The notes under the pieces are model-generated. The model was not told the DNA's origin. It did not search any database and worked only from the letters and a program-made list of their open reading frames with translations. The position numbers and the translations under genes are program-made. This document shows, piece by piece, positions 1-7,810 of a stretch of 64,000 nucleotides of DNA (within the stretch, counting starts at the first letter, position 1; every line of letters starts with the position of its first letter). The stretch spans positions 62,001 to 126,000 of the forward strand of contig NZ_RDSM01000001.1 in the NCBI RefSeq assembly GCF_004115155.1, given 5' to 3'. Source of the stretch: Granulicella sibirica (GTDB lineage: Bacteria; Acidobacteriota; Terriglobia; Terriglobales; Acidobacteriaceae).

Positions 1-945
1 CTGAGCGACTCGCGGTGCGCGGAAGGTCCTTGCCTCATCAGCGATCTCGCCGCGGTCGTGACCGTGACCGACGATGGTGGATCTTCGGGACGGCTGCGGG
101 AAGATATGGGAATGCTTCCGCCGGGCGATGTGCGCAACTGCATGGTCGCGCTGTCGGAGGATGAGCATCTGCTGTCGAAGCTCTTTCAGTTCCGCTTCGG
201 ACAGGGCGATCTGCAGGGACACAGCTTCGGCAACCTCTTCGTCGCGGCTCTCACGCATATTACGGGCGACTTCGCGCAGGCGGTGCAGATGTCGTCACAG
301 ATCCTGGCGACGCGTGGAAGGATCTATCCGGCGACGAACGACAATGTGACGCTCGCGGCGATGATGGATGATGGCTCGCTCGTCCGGGGCGAGACGAACA
401 TTACGGCGAGCAAGCATCGGATCACCGAGCTCATGATCGAGCCGGAGACGGCGCATCCGCTTCCGGAGACGCTCGAAGCGATCGCGCATGCTGACCTGAT
501 CACGCTCGGCCCTGGATCTTTGTTTACGTCGCTGATCACCAACCTTCTGGTGCGTGGAGTTCCGGAGGCGATGGCCGCTTCTTCGGCGGTTCGGGTGTAC
601 GTGTGCAACCTGATGACGCAGGCGAATGAGTCGCTTGGCCTGACTGCGTCACAGCATGTGGAGAAGATCCTCCAGCATTCCGGAACGACAAAGGATCCGA
701 TCTTCGACTATGCGCTGATCAATACAGCCCCGATCTCGGCTACACTGCGCGAGCAGTATGCGCGTGAAGGACAGACGCCGATCGAGGCGGATCTGGCGAG
801 GATTCGATCGCTCGGGGTTGAGCCGATCGTGGGAAATTTCGTTCACGAAGGCGACGTGCTGCGTCACGATTACGACTATGTGGCGGAACGTCTGCTGGAA
901 CTCGGGCAGAAGAAGCGCATGCCCAGCGTCGCCGGAATTCGATAA
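1..945 (+). CDS. yvcK: YvcK/CofD-family gluconeogenesis factor homologue (5' end outside window)
   Basis: The frame is open to the left edge, so the N-terminal glycine-rich part is missing. Visible signatures of the YvcK branch of the CofD-like family are TVTDDGGSSGRLR near the start, GDVRNC, ATNDNVTLAA and LGPGSLFTSLITNLL. YvcK proteins bind UDP-sugars and are needed for growth on gluconeogenic carbon sources and for cell-wall homeostasis in Bacillus and Mycobacterium; they are cytoplasmic and not known to be enzymes. An internal GTG at 58 could be misread as a start, but it lies inside the conserved motif, and the 19 codons upstream of it are open. The gene is convergent with rlmN, with only 11 bases between stops. 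Confidence 0.9.
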   Translation: MSDSRCAEGPCLISDLAAVVTVTDDGGSSGRLREDMGMLPPGDVRNCMVALSEDEHLLSKLFQFRFGQGDLQGHSFGNLFVAALTHITGDFAQAVQMSSQILATRGRIYPATNDNVTLAAMMDDGSLVRGETNITASKHRITELMIEPETAHPLPETLEAIAHADLITLGPGSLFTSLITNLLVRGVPEAMAASSAVRVYVCNLMTQANESLGLTASQHVEKILQHSGTTKDPIFDYALINTAPISATLREQYAREGQTPIEADLARIRSLGVEPIVGNFVHEGDVLRHDYDYVAERLLELGQKKRMPSVAGIR

Positions 946-956
946 GTCGATCATTC

Positions 957-2126
957 TCAGATTGCGATCGAGACCAGGGGCGCGGCTTCGACGGTGCGCT
1001 TGAGCTGGCCGCAGGCGGCATAGATGTCGCGTCCACGCGGACGGCGGATGTAGGCGGGAATGTTATTGTCGCGCAGATGCTTCTGGAAGGCGGCTACATC
1101 ATTGTCGGCGGGCTGATCGAAGGGCATGTCCGGGCCCGGGTTCCAGACGATGAGGTTGATCTTGGCGCGCATCTGGCCCACCAGGCGCACGAGTTCGCGG
1201 GCGTGGGTGAGTTGGTCGTTGAGGCCCTTGAGCAAAACGTACTCGAAGGTGACGCGTTCTTTTGTGCGCAAAGGAACCTTGGCGACGGCCGCGAGAAGGT
1301 TCTCAATGTTCCATTTGCGCGTGATGGGCATGATGGACTCGCGGACCTCGTCGTTCGAGGCGTTGAGACTGACGGCGAGTTTGGGACGAACGGTCTCGTT
1401 GGCGAAGAGCTCGATCGACGGGATGATTCCGGAGGTCGAGACGGTCATGCGGGATTCGGGGATGCGCATCGCGCCGGTGAGCAGACGAACCGAGTCCATG
1501 AAGTTGGCGTAGTTCAGGAACGGCTCGCCCATGCCCATGAAGACGAGGTTGATGCGGTCGCGACCGACCTCGACATTGTGACGGTTGAGGACGATGGCGA
1601 GCTGCCCGGCTATCTCGCCGGCGGTGAGGTTGCGGCGGATGCCCAGGCGGGCGGTGAGGCAGAACTGGCAGTTCACGGCGCAGCCGACCTGGCTGGAGAT
1701 GCAGATCGTTGCTCGCTTGTAGTCGTCGGCCACGGTTGCGGGAGTTTCGTTCTCTTCCTCGGCGGCTGCCGGCGTTCCGTCGCCACGCTCACCTCCGTCG
1801 CCTCCCGGCATCCAGACGGTTTCGACGGTCTCGCCGTCGGCGAGGCGGATGAGATAGCGTTCGGTGCCATCGATGGAGCGCGCGGTCTGGGCAATCTCGG
1901 GGAGACCTACGCTGTAGCCCTCGGCGATGAGGCGCTCGCGGATAGCGACGGGTAAGGTTGTGATCTGGTCGAGGGACGCAATGCGCTGGCGGTAGAGTGC
2001 GTCATGAAGCTGAGCGGCGCGGTAGGCGGGCTGGTCGAGCGACCGCATCAGTTCGGCGAGGTCCTCGAGGATCCAACCGAAAAGGGCCCGGGACTTCACC
2101 GGCGAACTGTTTGTCGTGACCTGCAT
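957..2126 (-). CDS. rlmN: 23S rRNA (adenine2503-C2)-methyltransferase RlmN
   Basis: Radical-SAM enzyme that methylates A2503 of 23S rRNA and A37 of some tRNAs. The CxxxCxxC iron-sulfur motif is at Cys149, Cys153 and Cys156. FMGMGEPFLN follows, and the C-terminal catalytic cysteine is Cys372 in IYAACGQL. The 389-residue length is normal to slightly long because residues about 106-134 form a Gly/Glu-rich insert just before the radical-SAM core. The start has a strong ribosome-binding site (GGGAGGAG). A 16-bp palindrome sits further up the leader. Highly confident of function; the role of the insert is unknown. Confidence 0.95.
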   Translation of the reverse strand: MQVTTNSSPVKSRALFGWILEDLAELMRSLDQPAYRAAQLHDALYRQRIASLDQITTLPVAIRERLIAEGYSVGLPEIAQTARSIDGTERYLIRLADGETVETVWMPGGDGGERGDGTPAAAEEENETPATVADDYKRATICISSQVGCAVNCQFCLTARLGIRRNLTAGEIAGQLAIVLNRHNVEVGRDRINLVFMGMGEPFLNYANFMDSVRLLTGAMRIPESRMTVSTSGIIPSIELFANETVRPKLAVSLNASNDEVRESIMPITRKWNIENLLAAVAKVPLRTKERVTFEYVLLKGLNDQLTHARELVRLVGQMRAKINLIVWNPGPDMPFDQPADNDVAAFQKHLRDNNIPAYIRRPRGRDIYAACGQLKRTVEAAPLVSIAI

Positions 2127-2150
2127 CCCGATCTCCTCCCTTCTCCTCTT

Positions 2151-2166
2151 CGTCGGTCAACCGACG
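2151..2166 (-). promoter_or_regulatory. Palindrome in the rlmN leader
   Basis: CGTCGGT-CA-ACCGACG is a perfect 7-bp inverted repeat with a 2-base centre, 25 bases upstream of the rlmN start codon. It could be an operator or a tight RNA hairpin in the leader. A possible -10 (TATACT on the minus strand, around 2228-2233) lies upstream, so the palindrome would be transcribed. No regulator can be named. Confidence 0.4.
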
Positions 2167-2385
2167 GAAAGGGCCTAGCGCGTGGCACCTGGATCGCGAC
2201 CGTAAGGCTCACGTGCTGTATCCAGTATAAAGGTCTGGCCGAACCATCGACGTCGAGACTATTGCTTTTAGAATGAAAGAGTTGCCGGAATAGACGGCTT
2301 GAGGGTGAGATATGGGCAGCCGGGGGATAACCAACTGATAACGGTGTGCATCTAGTCTTGGAGATGTGCGCTGTACGGGGGTTTT

Positions 2386-2505
2386 ATGAAGCTTAGCAAG
2401 ATTATGCTTTCGGTTCTTGGAGTTCTTCTGCTTGCGGGTTCTGCCCTGCCGGCGAGTGCCGCGGTGCATCATCGCCGCCACCACCACCACTATCATCATC
2501 GGTAG
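2386..2505 (+). CDS. 39-residue exported His-rich micropeptide
   Basis: A short frame with a complete signal peptide (MKLSKIML, a hydrophobic Leu/Val core, then SALPASA) followed by a 14-residue tail, AVHHRRHHHHYHHR, in which 8 of 14 residues are His. A purine-rich GGGGG stretch 5-9 bases before the ATG can serve as ribosome-binding site, and a strong terminator follows 16 bases after the stop, so it looks like a complete single-gene unit. The mature tail should bind Ni, Zn, Cu or Co in the periplasm, as a buffer or scavenger; this is inferred from composition only. No family is recognised. Confidence 0.6.
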   Translation: MKLSKIMLSVLGVLLLAGSALPASAAVHHRRHHHHYHHR

Positions 2506-2521
2506 AGTCTAGTTTCTGTTC

Positions 2522-2549
2522 AAAAGGCCCGGCTTCAGCTGGGCCTTTT
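2522..2549 (+). terminator. Rho-independent terminator after the His-rich peptide
   Basis: AAAAGGCCCGGC, a short TTCA loop, then GCTGGGCCTTTT form a GC-rich stem ending in a T-run. Because the stem ends are A/T-rich on both sides, it can also act on transcripts coming from the cupin gene on the other strand. Confidence 0.8.
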
Positions 2550-2615
2550 CGTGCGTTGGGCACAATTCGCGTCTGGCAGCACGGGTAACTCCCTTCGTCG
2601 GAGGGAGACTGTCGG

Positions 2616-3092
2616 TTAGACGAGCTGCTTCTGGGCTTCGCGACCGATGACGATGACGAAGTATTCGGCTGGTTCTTCCCCTACGTTGCGGACGGTATGC
2701 ATGGTTTCGGAGCCCACGAAGATTACTGCTCCGGGGCCGGCGTGTTCTGCTTTGCCGTCGTGCTCGAAGGCGATGGTGCCTTTGCGGATGAGGATAATGT
2801 CGGACTGGCGGTGCTGGTGCGGAGGGTTCGGTGTCCCGCCGACGGCGAGGACGGTCTCGTGGAGTTCGATCGCCTCGCCGGTGGGGAGGGTACCCTGGAG
2901 GACCGGGCGGGTCTCGCTGCGGTTGGGATTCTTCTTGACCGGCAGGTCTTCGTAGGAGAAGACCTTTGGGGTGGCGAGCACGGTCTCGCCGGGTGGGACG
3001 ATAGCCTGGGCTTCGGCTGTGGAACGGGTAACGGTCAGTGCGGCGAGAGCGGCGACGAGGTCTCGGCGGTTCAGGGAACTCATGCGGCCCAT
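2616..3092 (-). CDS. Exported cupin-domain protein
   Basis: A 158-residue protein with an N-terminal export signal containing RRDLVAAL, compatible with a Tat signal, followed by one cupin barrel. The metal-binding signature is visible as PPHQHRQSDIILIRKG in the first cupin motif and GSETMHTVRNVG in the second. Substrate and reaction cannot be deduced; small cupins of this type include dioxygenases, isomerases and sugar binders. ATG at 3083 (MSSLNRRD) is an alternative start that leaves a more typical signal peptide. The gene is convergent with the His-rich peptide, and the 56-residue membrane protein lies upstream on the same strand. Confidence 0.75.
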   Translation of the reverse strand: MGRMSSLNRRDLVAALAALTVTRSTAEAQAIVPPGETVLATPKVFSYEDLPVKKNPNRSETRPVLQGTLPTGEAIELHETVLAVGGTPNPPHQHRQSDIILIRKGTIAFEHDGKAEHAGPGAVIFVGSETMHTVRNVGEEPAEYFVIVIGREAQKQLV

Positions 3093-3106
3093 CTTAACGC
3101 ATGGAA

Positions 3107-3277
3107 CTAGCTCTTATCTTTCTGTCGTGTGCTTTGCACAGCGGTGACGATACCCATGCCGACCAGGATGATGCCTCCGGCAACGATGTAGGTCTGCGGG
3201 ATGTGCATGAGATGGGCGAGGTAGAGCAGGCCGATGATGATGAAGAGGTAACCGAAGGCATAGATTCCGAAGGACAT
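3107..3277 (-). CDS. 56-residue membrane protein
   Basis: This short protein has two hydrophobic segments (about residues 8-24 and 29-47) and ends in a charged tail, RQKDKS. A long frame continues upstream, but that part is a Pro/Arg-rich shadow of the neighbouring membrane-protein gene, so the ATG at 3277 is the sensible start. It is likely an inner-membrane hairpin protein. No function is recognised. Confidence 0.6.
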   Translation of the reverse strand: MSFGIYAFGYLFIIIGLLYLAHLMHIPQTYIVAGGIILVGMGIVTAVQSTRQKDKS

Positions 3278-3354
3278 TGCGTTCTCCCGTGCGTGTATTG
3301 CCGCTATTCGGGTGAGATGCAGATTCGCGAGAAACGTATGGGAATTTCTTCGAG

Positions 3355-4281
3355 CTACGGCTTCGACTCGTAGGCGCGCCAGAGCTGGAGGTAGGCGACG
3401 AGGCGGGCTACGTGGAAAAAGTCCGAGGCTATGAGATAGACGACGGTAACCCCGGTGCACCAGAGGGTGAGGAACTGTGGGGTCGCGACCGCTTCGAACG
3501 GGAGCGGGCACGCGGAGAAGACCATCGCGAGGACGATGAGCGCGATCTTGACGATACCCATGACGAGGTTGATCTCGACCAGCTTGGACTTGAGCGGGCC
3601 GAGGCGAAAGGCGGCGCGGAGGCTTTCGAGCGGGCCGAGATTGCGAAGCATCGCAAGCAGCGGGGCGACGCTGAGCGTGTAGGTGAGGACGGCCCAGAGG
3701 ACGAAGAGGACCAGGGTGGTGACGATGGCGGCGGCGCAGTAGCCAACGAGGTTGGGTTCCTGGTTGGCGGCGATGGGATTGGTGATGGTCGCGGCGGCTG
3801 CGGTTTCGAGGATCCTGAACCAGAGAAAGAAGCTCGCGAGGAGGGCGGCAAGGCGGATCGTCTGGAGAACGATGAGGGTGGCCGGGCGTCGGTGTAGGGT
3901 GGGGTCGGCGTGGCGGAGGACTACGGTGCGGCCTATGGAGGAAATGAGAATCCAGAGGATGAGGAGTGCAGGTGCCAGCCAGCGGGCGACTTCGAGGACA
4001 GGAGGGAGAATGACGGACAGGGCCGTTCCGAGGGTGGCGGCGGAGGCGACGGGGTCGAGGATCGTCATGTTGCGGAGGGCAGCCCAGTCGACGTGGGCGC
4101 TCACGATCGCGGGGACGATCCAGCGGTAGATGGCGGCAAGGGTGGGGATGCCGACGGCCCAGCGCCACAGGACTTCGAGCGCGGTGTAGGACGCGTGGTT
4201 CCAGCAGGTGGAGAGGGTGTGGACGAAGGACTGGGTTCCACGCAAGGGTACAGCGCTGTGAGCAGGGACCACGGTGGGCAC
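3355..4281 (-). CDS. Polytopic membrane protein of unknown function
   Basis: The 308-residue product has about six hydrophobic stretches, among them segments starting near WRWAVGIPTLAAIYRW, LAPALLILWILI, LAALLASFFLWF and IVTTLVLFVLWAVL. The ATG sits one base after the leuS stop on the same strand, so it is probably co-transcribed with leuS. No catalytic motif or named family is recognised. The first 25 residues are not hydrophobic, so the real start may be slightly further in. Confidence 0.65.
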   Translation of the reverse strand: MPTVVPAHSAVPLRGTQSFVHTLSTCWNHASYTALEVLWRWAVGIPTLAAIYRWIVPAIVSAHVDWAALRNMTILDPVASAATLGTALSVILPPVLEVARWLAPALLILWILISSIGRTVVLRHADPTLHRRPATLIVLQTIRLAALLASFFLWFRILETAAAATITNPIAANQEPNLVGYCAAAIVTTLVLFVLWAVLTYTLSVAPLLAMLRNLGPLESLRAAFRLGPLKSKLVEINLVMGIVKIALIVLAMVFSACPLPFEAVATPQFLTLWCTGVTVVYLIASDFFHVARLVAYLQLWRAYESKP

Positions 4282-4282
4282 C

Positions 4283-6862
4283 CTACTTCACCACGAGGTT
4301 TAGCAGCTTGCCGGGGACGTAGATGATCTTGACGACCGTCTTGCCCTCGATGCGGGAGATAACTTTCGGATCGGCTAACGCGGCTGCTTTGATGGTTTCC
4401 TCGTCACTTCCGGCGGGGACGGTGATGACGTTGACGAGCTTGCCGTTGATCTGGACGGGGATCTCGATCTCGCTTTCCTTGGCTAACTCGGCGTCGGCCT
4501 CGGGCCAGGGGTGGCGGAAGACGACGCCGGTGTTGCCGAGTTCGGCCCAGAGTTCGGCGGCTATGAAAGGGGCGAACGGGGCGAGCATCAGCGTGAGGTT
4601 GCGGAAGACCTCGGCGACGGCGGAGGGTGGGATGATCTCTGCGTCCATGGCTGGCTCAGCGGTGACGATCTCGTTGACGAGCTCCATGATGGCGGCGATC
4701 GAGGTGTTGAAGTGCCAGCGACCGCTGAAGTCGAGCGTCATCTTGGCGATGGTCTGGTGGAGCTTGCGGAGGAGCTTCTGGCCTTCGATGCTCTGGGCCT
4801 CTTCGGTTCCGGCGCGCTTCGCGATAGGGGCGAACTTGGTCGTGAGGCGGTAGACGCGGGAGAGGAAGCGGCTGACGCCGGCGACGCCGTCCTCCTGCCA
4901 GTCGAGATCGCGATCGGGTGGGGCGGCGAAGAGGGCGTACATGCGGGTAGCATCGACGCCGAACTTGTCGATCATGACGTCGGGGCTGACGACGTTGCCC
5001 TTGGACTTCGACATCTTCGCGCCGTCCTTGATGACCATGCCCTGGGTGAAGAGGCGGGTTGCGGGTTCGGCGTTTTCGATAAGTCCGAGGTCGCGCATGA
5101 CCTTGGTCCAATAGCGCGAGTAGATGAGGTGGAGGATGGCGTGTTCGACGCCGCCGATGTACTGGTCGATGGGGAACCAGTAAGCGGCCTTGGCGGAATC
5201 GAAGGGGGCCTGATCGTTCTTGGGATCGATGTAGCGGTAGAAGTACCAGCTCGAGTCGACGAAGGTGTCCATGGTGTCGGTCTCGCGCTTGGCGGGGCCG
5301 CCACACCTGGGGCACGTGGTGTTGACGAACTCGGGGACGCGGCCGAGAGGTGAGCCGCCCTGCTGGGTGATGGTGACCTGCGCGGGAAGGAGGACGGGAA
5401 GGTCTTCGGGGCGCAATGGGATTGGGGTTTCTTCGCCCGAGCAGTTGGCGGCGCAGTAGACCATGGGGATGGGCGTGCCCCAGTAGCGCTGGCGGCTGAC
5501 GCCCCAATCCTTGAGGCGGTAAGTGGTGGTCTTCTTGCCGAAGCCGTTGGCCTCGGCGTGCTTTGCCATCTTCTCCTGGGCTTCGAGACTGGGTTCGCCG
5601 GACCACTCGCCGGAGTCGATGAGGACGGCTTCTTCTTCCCCGGTATAGGGGAGAGTGAGGGCCTCGGCGGGCTCGTCGACGTTGGGGGCGACGACGCGGC
5701 GGATGTCGAGACCGTACTTGGTGGCAAACTCGAAGTCGCGCTCGTCGTGGGCGGGGACGCTCATGATGGCGCCGGTGCCGTAGTCGGCGAGGATGTAGTT
5801 GCCGACCCAGATGGGGACGCGCTCGCCGTTGAAGGGGTTGATGGCGAAGCGGTTTGTGGCACAGCCCTTCTTCTCGATGGCTCCGAGGTCGCCTGCGGCC
5901 TTGGCTGCTTTCTGCTCGTCGAGCAGAGCTTCTACCTGCCCGGCGAGGGTCGCATCTTCTTTCGCGAAGGCGGTGGTGAGGGCGTGCTCGGGAGCGAGCT
6001 GGACGGAGGTGGCTCCGAAGATGGTGTCGACGCGCGTGGTGAATACGGTGATGATCTCACCGGTGCCTTCGACCTTGAAGTCGACGAAGGTGCCTTCGCT
6101 GCGGCCGATCCAGTTGCGCTGCATGGTGCGGACCTTGTCAGGCCAGCCGTCCATGGTGTCGAGGCCGTCGAGGAGTTCGTCGGCGTACTGGGTGATGCGG
6201 AAGAACCACTGGGTGAGGTCCCGCTGCTCGACGATGGTGGTCTCGTGCCGCCAGCAGCAGCCGGCGATAACCTGCTCGTTGGCGAGAACGGTCTGGCATT
6301 CGGGGCACCAGTTGACCTTGCTCTTCTTGCGATAGGCAAGGCCCTTCTCGAACATCTTGAGGAAAAACCACTGATTCCAGCGGTAGTAATCCGGGAGACA
6401 GGTGGTGACCTCTTTGCTCCAGTCGAAGGAGAGCCCGAGGCGATGGAACTGCGTCTTCATGGCCGCGATGTTGGCGAGGGTCCACTCGGCGGGCGGTGTG
6501 TTGTTTTTGAGAGCGGCGTTCTCGGCGGGGAGGCCGAAGGCGTCCCAGCCCATCGGATGAAGCACGTTGTAGCCGCGCATCCGCATGAAGCGCGCGAGGA
6601 CGTCCCCGATGGCGTAGTTACGCACGTGGCCGATGTGGAGCTTGCCGCTTGGATAGGGCAGCATCGAGAGGCAGTAGTACTTCGGCTTGCCGGAGTCGTG
6701 GGGCTCGGCGGCGTAAAGGCTGGGGTCTGCGTCCCAGACGGCCTGCCAGCGGGGTTCGATCTCGGCCGGGTTGTAGCGTTGGGGCGAGCTTTGCTCAGCC
6801 GTTGCCGATTCGGGATTTTGTGCGGTTTCCACTGCGTTTTCTCTCACGATGCTCTCTGCCAT
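4283..6862 (-). CDS. leuS: Leucyl-tRNA synthetase
   Basis: Class Ia aminoacyl-tRNA synthetase charging tRNA-Leu. The HIGH motif is at residues 76-79 (PYPSGKLHIGHVRN) and the KMSKS motif in DGAKMSKSKGNVV. The editing CP1 domain lies between them, with the threonine-rich TTRVDTIFGATS and the GTGAIMSVPAHDERD segment. Cysteines in CPECQ and CPRCGG suggest zinc-binding knuckles. The 859-residue length is normal for the bacterial enzyme. The first 28 residues are an unconserved, Glu/Ser-rich leader. Confidence 0.97.
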   Translation of the reverse strand: MAESIVRENAVETAQNPESATAEQSSPQRYNPAEIEPRWQAVWDADPSLYAAEPHDSGKPKYYCLSMLPYPSGKLHIGHVRNYAIGDVLARFMRMRGYNVLHPMGWDAFGLPAENAALKNNTPPAEWTLANIAAMKTQFHRLGLSFDWSKEVTTCLPDYYRWNQWFFLKMFEKGLAYRKKSKVNWCPECQTVLANEQVIAGCCWRHETTIVEQRDLTQWFFRITQYADELLDGLDTMDGWPDKVRTMQRNWIGRSEGTFVDFKVEGTGEIITVFTTRVDTIFGATSVQLAPEHALTTAFAKEDATLAGQVEALLDEQKAAKAAGDLGAIEKKGCATNRFAINPFNGERVPIWVGNYILADYGTGAIMSVPAHDERDFEFATKYGLDIRRVVAPNVDEPAEALTLPYTGEEEAVLIDSGEWSGEPSLEAQEKMAKHAEANGFGKKTTTYRLKDWGVSRQRYWGTPIPMVYCAANCSGEETPIPLRPEDLPVLLPAQVTITQQGGSPLGRVPEFVNTTCPRCGGPAKRETDTMDTFVDSSWYFYRYIDPKNDQAPFDSAKAAYWFPIDQYIGGVEHAILHLIYSRYWTKVMRDLGLIENAEPATRLFTQGMVIKDGAKMSKSKGNVVSPDVMIDKFGVDATRMYALFAAPPDRDLDWQEDGVAGVSRFLSRVYRLTTKFAPIAKRAGTEEAQSIEGQKLLRKLHQTIAKMTLDFSGRWHFNTSIAAIMELVNEIVTAEPAMDAEIIPPSAVAEVFRNLTLMLAPFAPFIAAELWAELGNTGVVFRHPWPEADAELAKESEIEIPVQINGKLVNVITVPAGSDEETIKAAALADPKVISRIEGKTVVKIIYVPGKLLNLVVK

Positions 6863-6963
6863 GACTTCTTCGATTGTACGCGGATGGGATGTTTCCCTAT
6901 AGTCGGCGCAGAGGCAATGAATCTCACTGGAGCGGCGTCAAAACCAGAATGGCAAAGCGCATA

Positions 6964-7698
6964 ATGAAACCCATGAAAGTTCTCGTGCTCGACGTTGGCG
7001 GTACCCATATCAAGGTGGCATCCACGGACATTCGTATCCCTATCAAGATAGTCTCGGGTCCGACGATGGATGCGAAGGCCATGGTCGACCAGGTGATCGC
7101 TTCGACAGCGAAGTGGGAGTACGACGCGATTTCGATCGGGTATCCGGGACCGGTTGGGCATGATCGTCCGCTGTCGGAGCCGCATAATCTTGCGCCGGGG
7201 TGGGTGAATTTCAATTACCAGAAGGCGTTCGCGGGCAAGCCGATCCGGTTTATCAACGATGCGGCGATGCAGGCCCTGGGTGGGTACCAGGGTGGGCGGA
7301 TGCTTTTCCTCGGCACGGGGACGGGGCTCGGGTCAGCGATGATCTTCGACGGCGTTGTCGTGCCGCTGGAATTGGCGCATCTCCCGTACAAGAAGGGCCG
7401 GACGTATGAGGAGTACATCGGGCTTGGCGGGTTGGAGCGTCGGGGGCGGAAGCGCTGGCGGAAGTCGGTGCTGACGATTATCGAGCTGCTGAAGGCTGGG
7501 CTGGTGTGCGACTACGTGCTGCTTGGCGGGGGAAATGCCAAGCTGATGAAGAAGCTTCCGAAAGGCGTGTTGCTGGGGGCGAACAGCAATGCGATCGATG
7601 GAGGCATCGCGCTCTGGAAAGACGACGCTGTGGTGACATCGAGGACTCCCGGGAAGGGTGAGGCTCCGGATTCGGTGATTCTGGCCAAGCCGAACTAG
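6964..7698 (+). CDS. ROK-family sugar kinase, polyphosphate-glucokinase-like
   Basis: Actin-fold kinase of the ROK type, about 244 residues. The phosphate-1 loop is VLDVGGTHIK at the N-terminus, the ATP/polyphosphate loop is LFLGTGTGLGSA, and there is a late glycine-rich stretch, YVLLGGGNAK. This short form without the Cys-rich ROK zinc signature resembles PpgK, which phosphorylates glucose with polyphosphate or ATP. Three in-frame ATGs lie close together (6949, 6964, 6973); 6964 was chosen because homologues begin just before the DVGGTH motif, but no ribosome-binding site decides it. The substrate is inferred. Confidence 0.75.
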   Translation: MKPMKVLVLDVGGTHIKVASTDIRIPIKIVSGPTMDAKAMVDQVIASTAKWEYDAISIGYPGPVGHDRPLSEPHNLAPGWVNFNYQKAFAGKPIRFINDAAMQALGGYQGGRMLFLGTGTGLGSAMIFDGVVVPLELAHLPYKKGRTYEEYIGLGGLERRGRKRWRKSVLTIIELLKAGLVCDYVLLGGGNAKLMKKLPKGVLLGANSNAIDGGIALWKDDAVVTSRTPGKGEAPDSVILAKPN

Positions 7699-7721
7699 CG
7701 TTTTCCGGGCCGTGAGAACGC

Positions 7722-7760
7722 GCAACGGCAAAACGCGGTTTCCGTTCTGGAATGACAACC
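7722..7760 (+). repeat. Interspersed intergenic repeat, copy A (degenerate)
   Basis: GCAACGGCAAAACGCGG, then TTTCCGTTCTGGAATGACAA, placed between the stop of the ROK gene and the S9 peptidase. It matches copies at 12664, 14870 and 46048 (inverted) at both ends of the unit, with several changes in the middle. Confidence 0.55.
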
Positions 7761-7810
7761 AAATAGGCAACAGCGGGAACAACGGCGGCGGCAGATGCTA
7801 GGCTTTTTTC

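Noticed and set aside
2586..2607. CTCCCTTCGTCGGAGGGAG palindrome near the cupin stop
   Set aside because: Could be a weak second terminator, but the stem is short (five pairs) and there is no T-run; the strong terminator at 2522 already serves both genes.
5558..6964. A 468-codon frame on the + strand opposite leuS
   Set aside because: Its Gly/Val/Glu-rich composition is what the codon bias of leuS produces on the opposite strand; no domain or start signal supports it.
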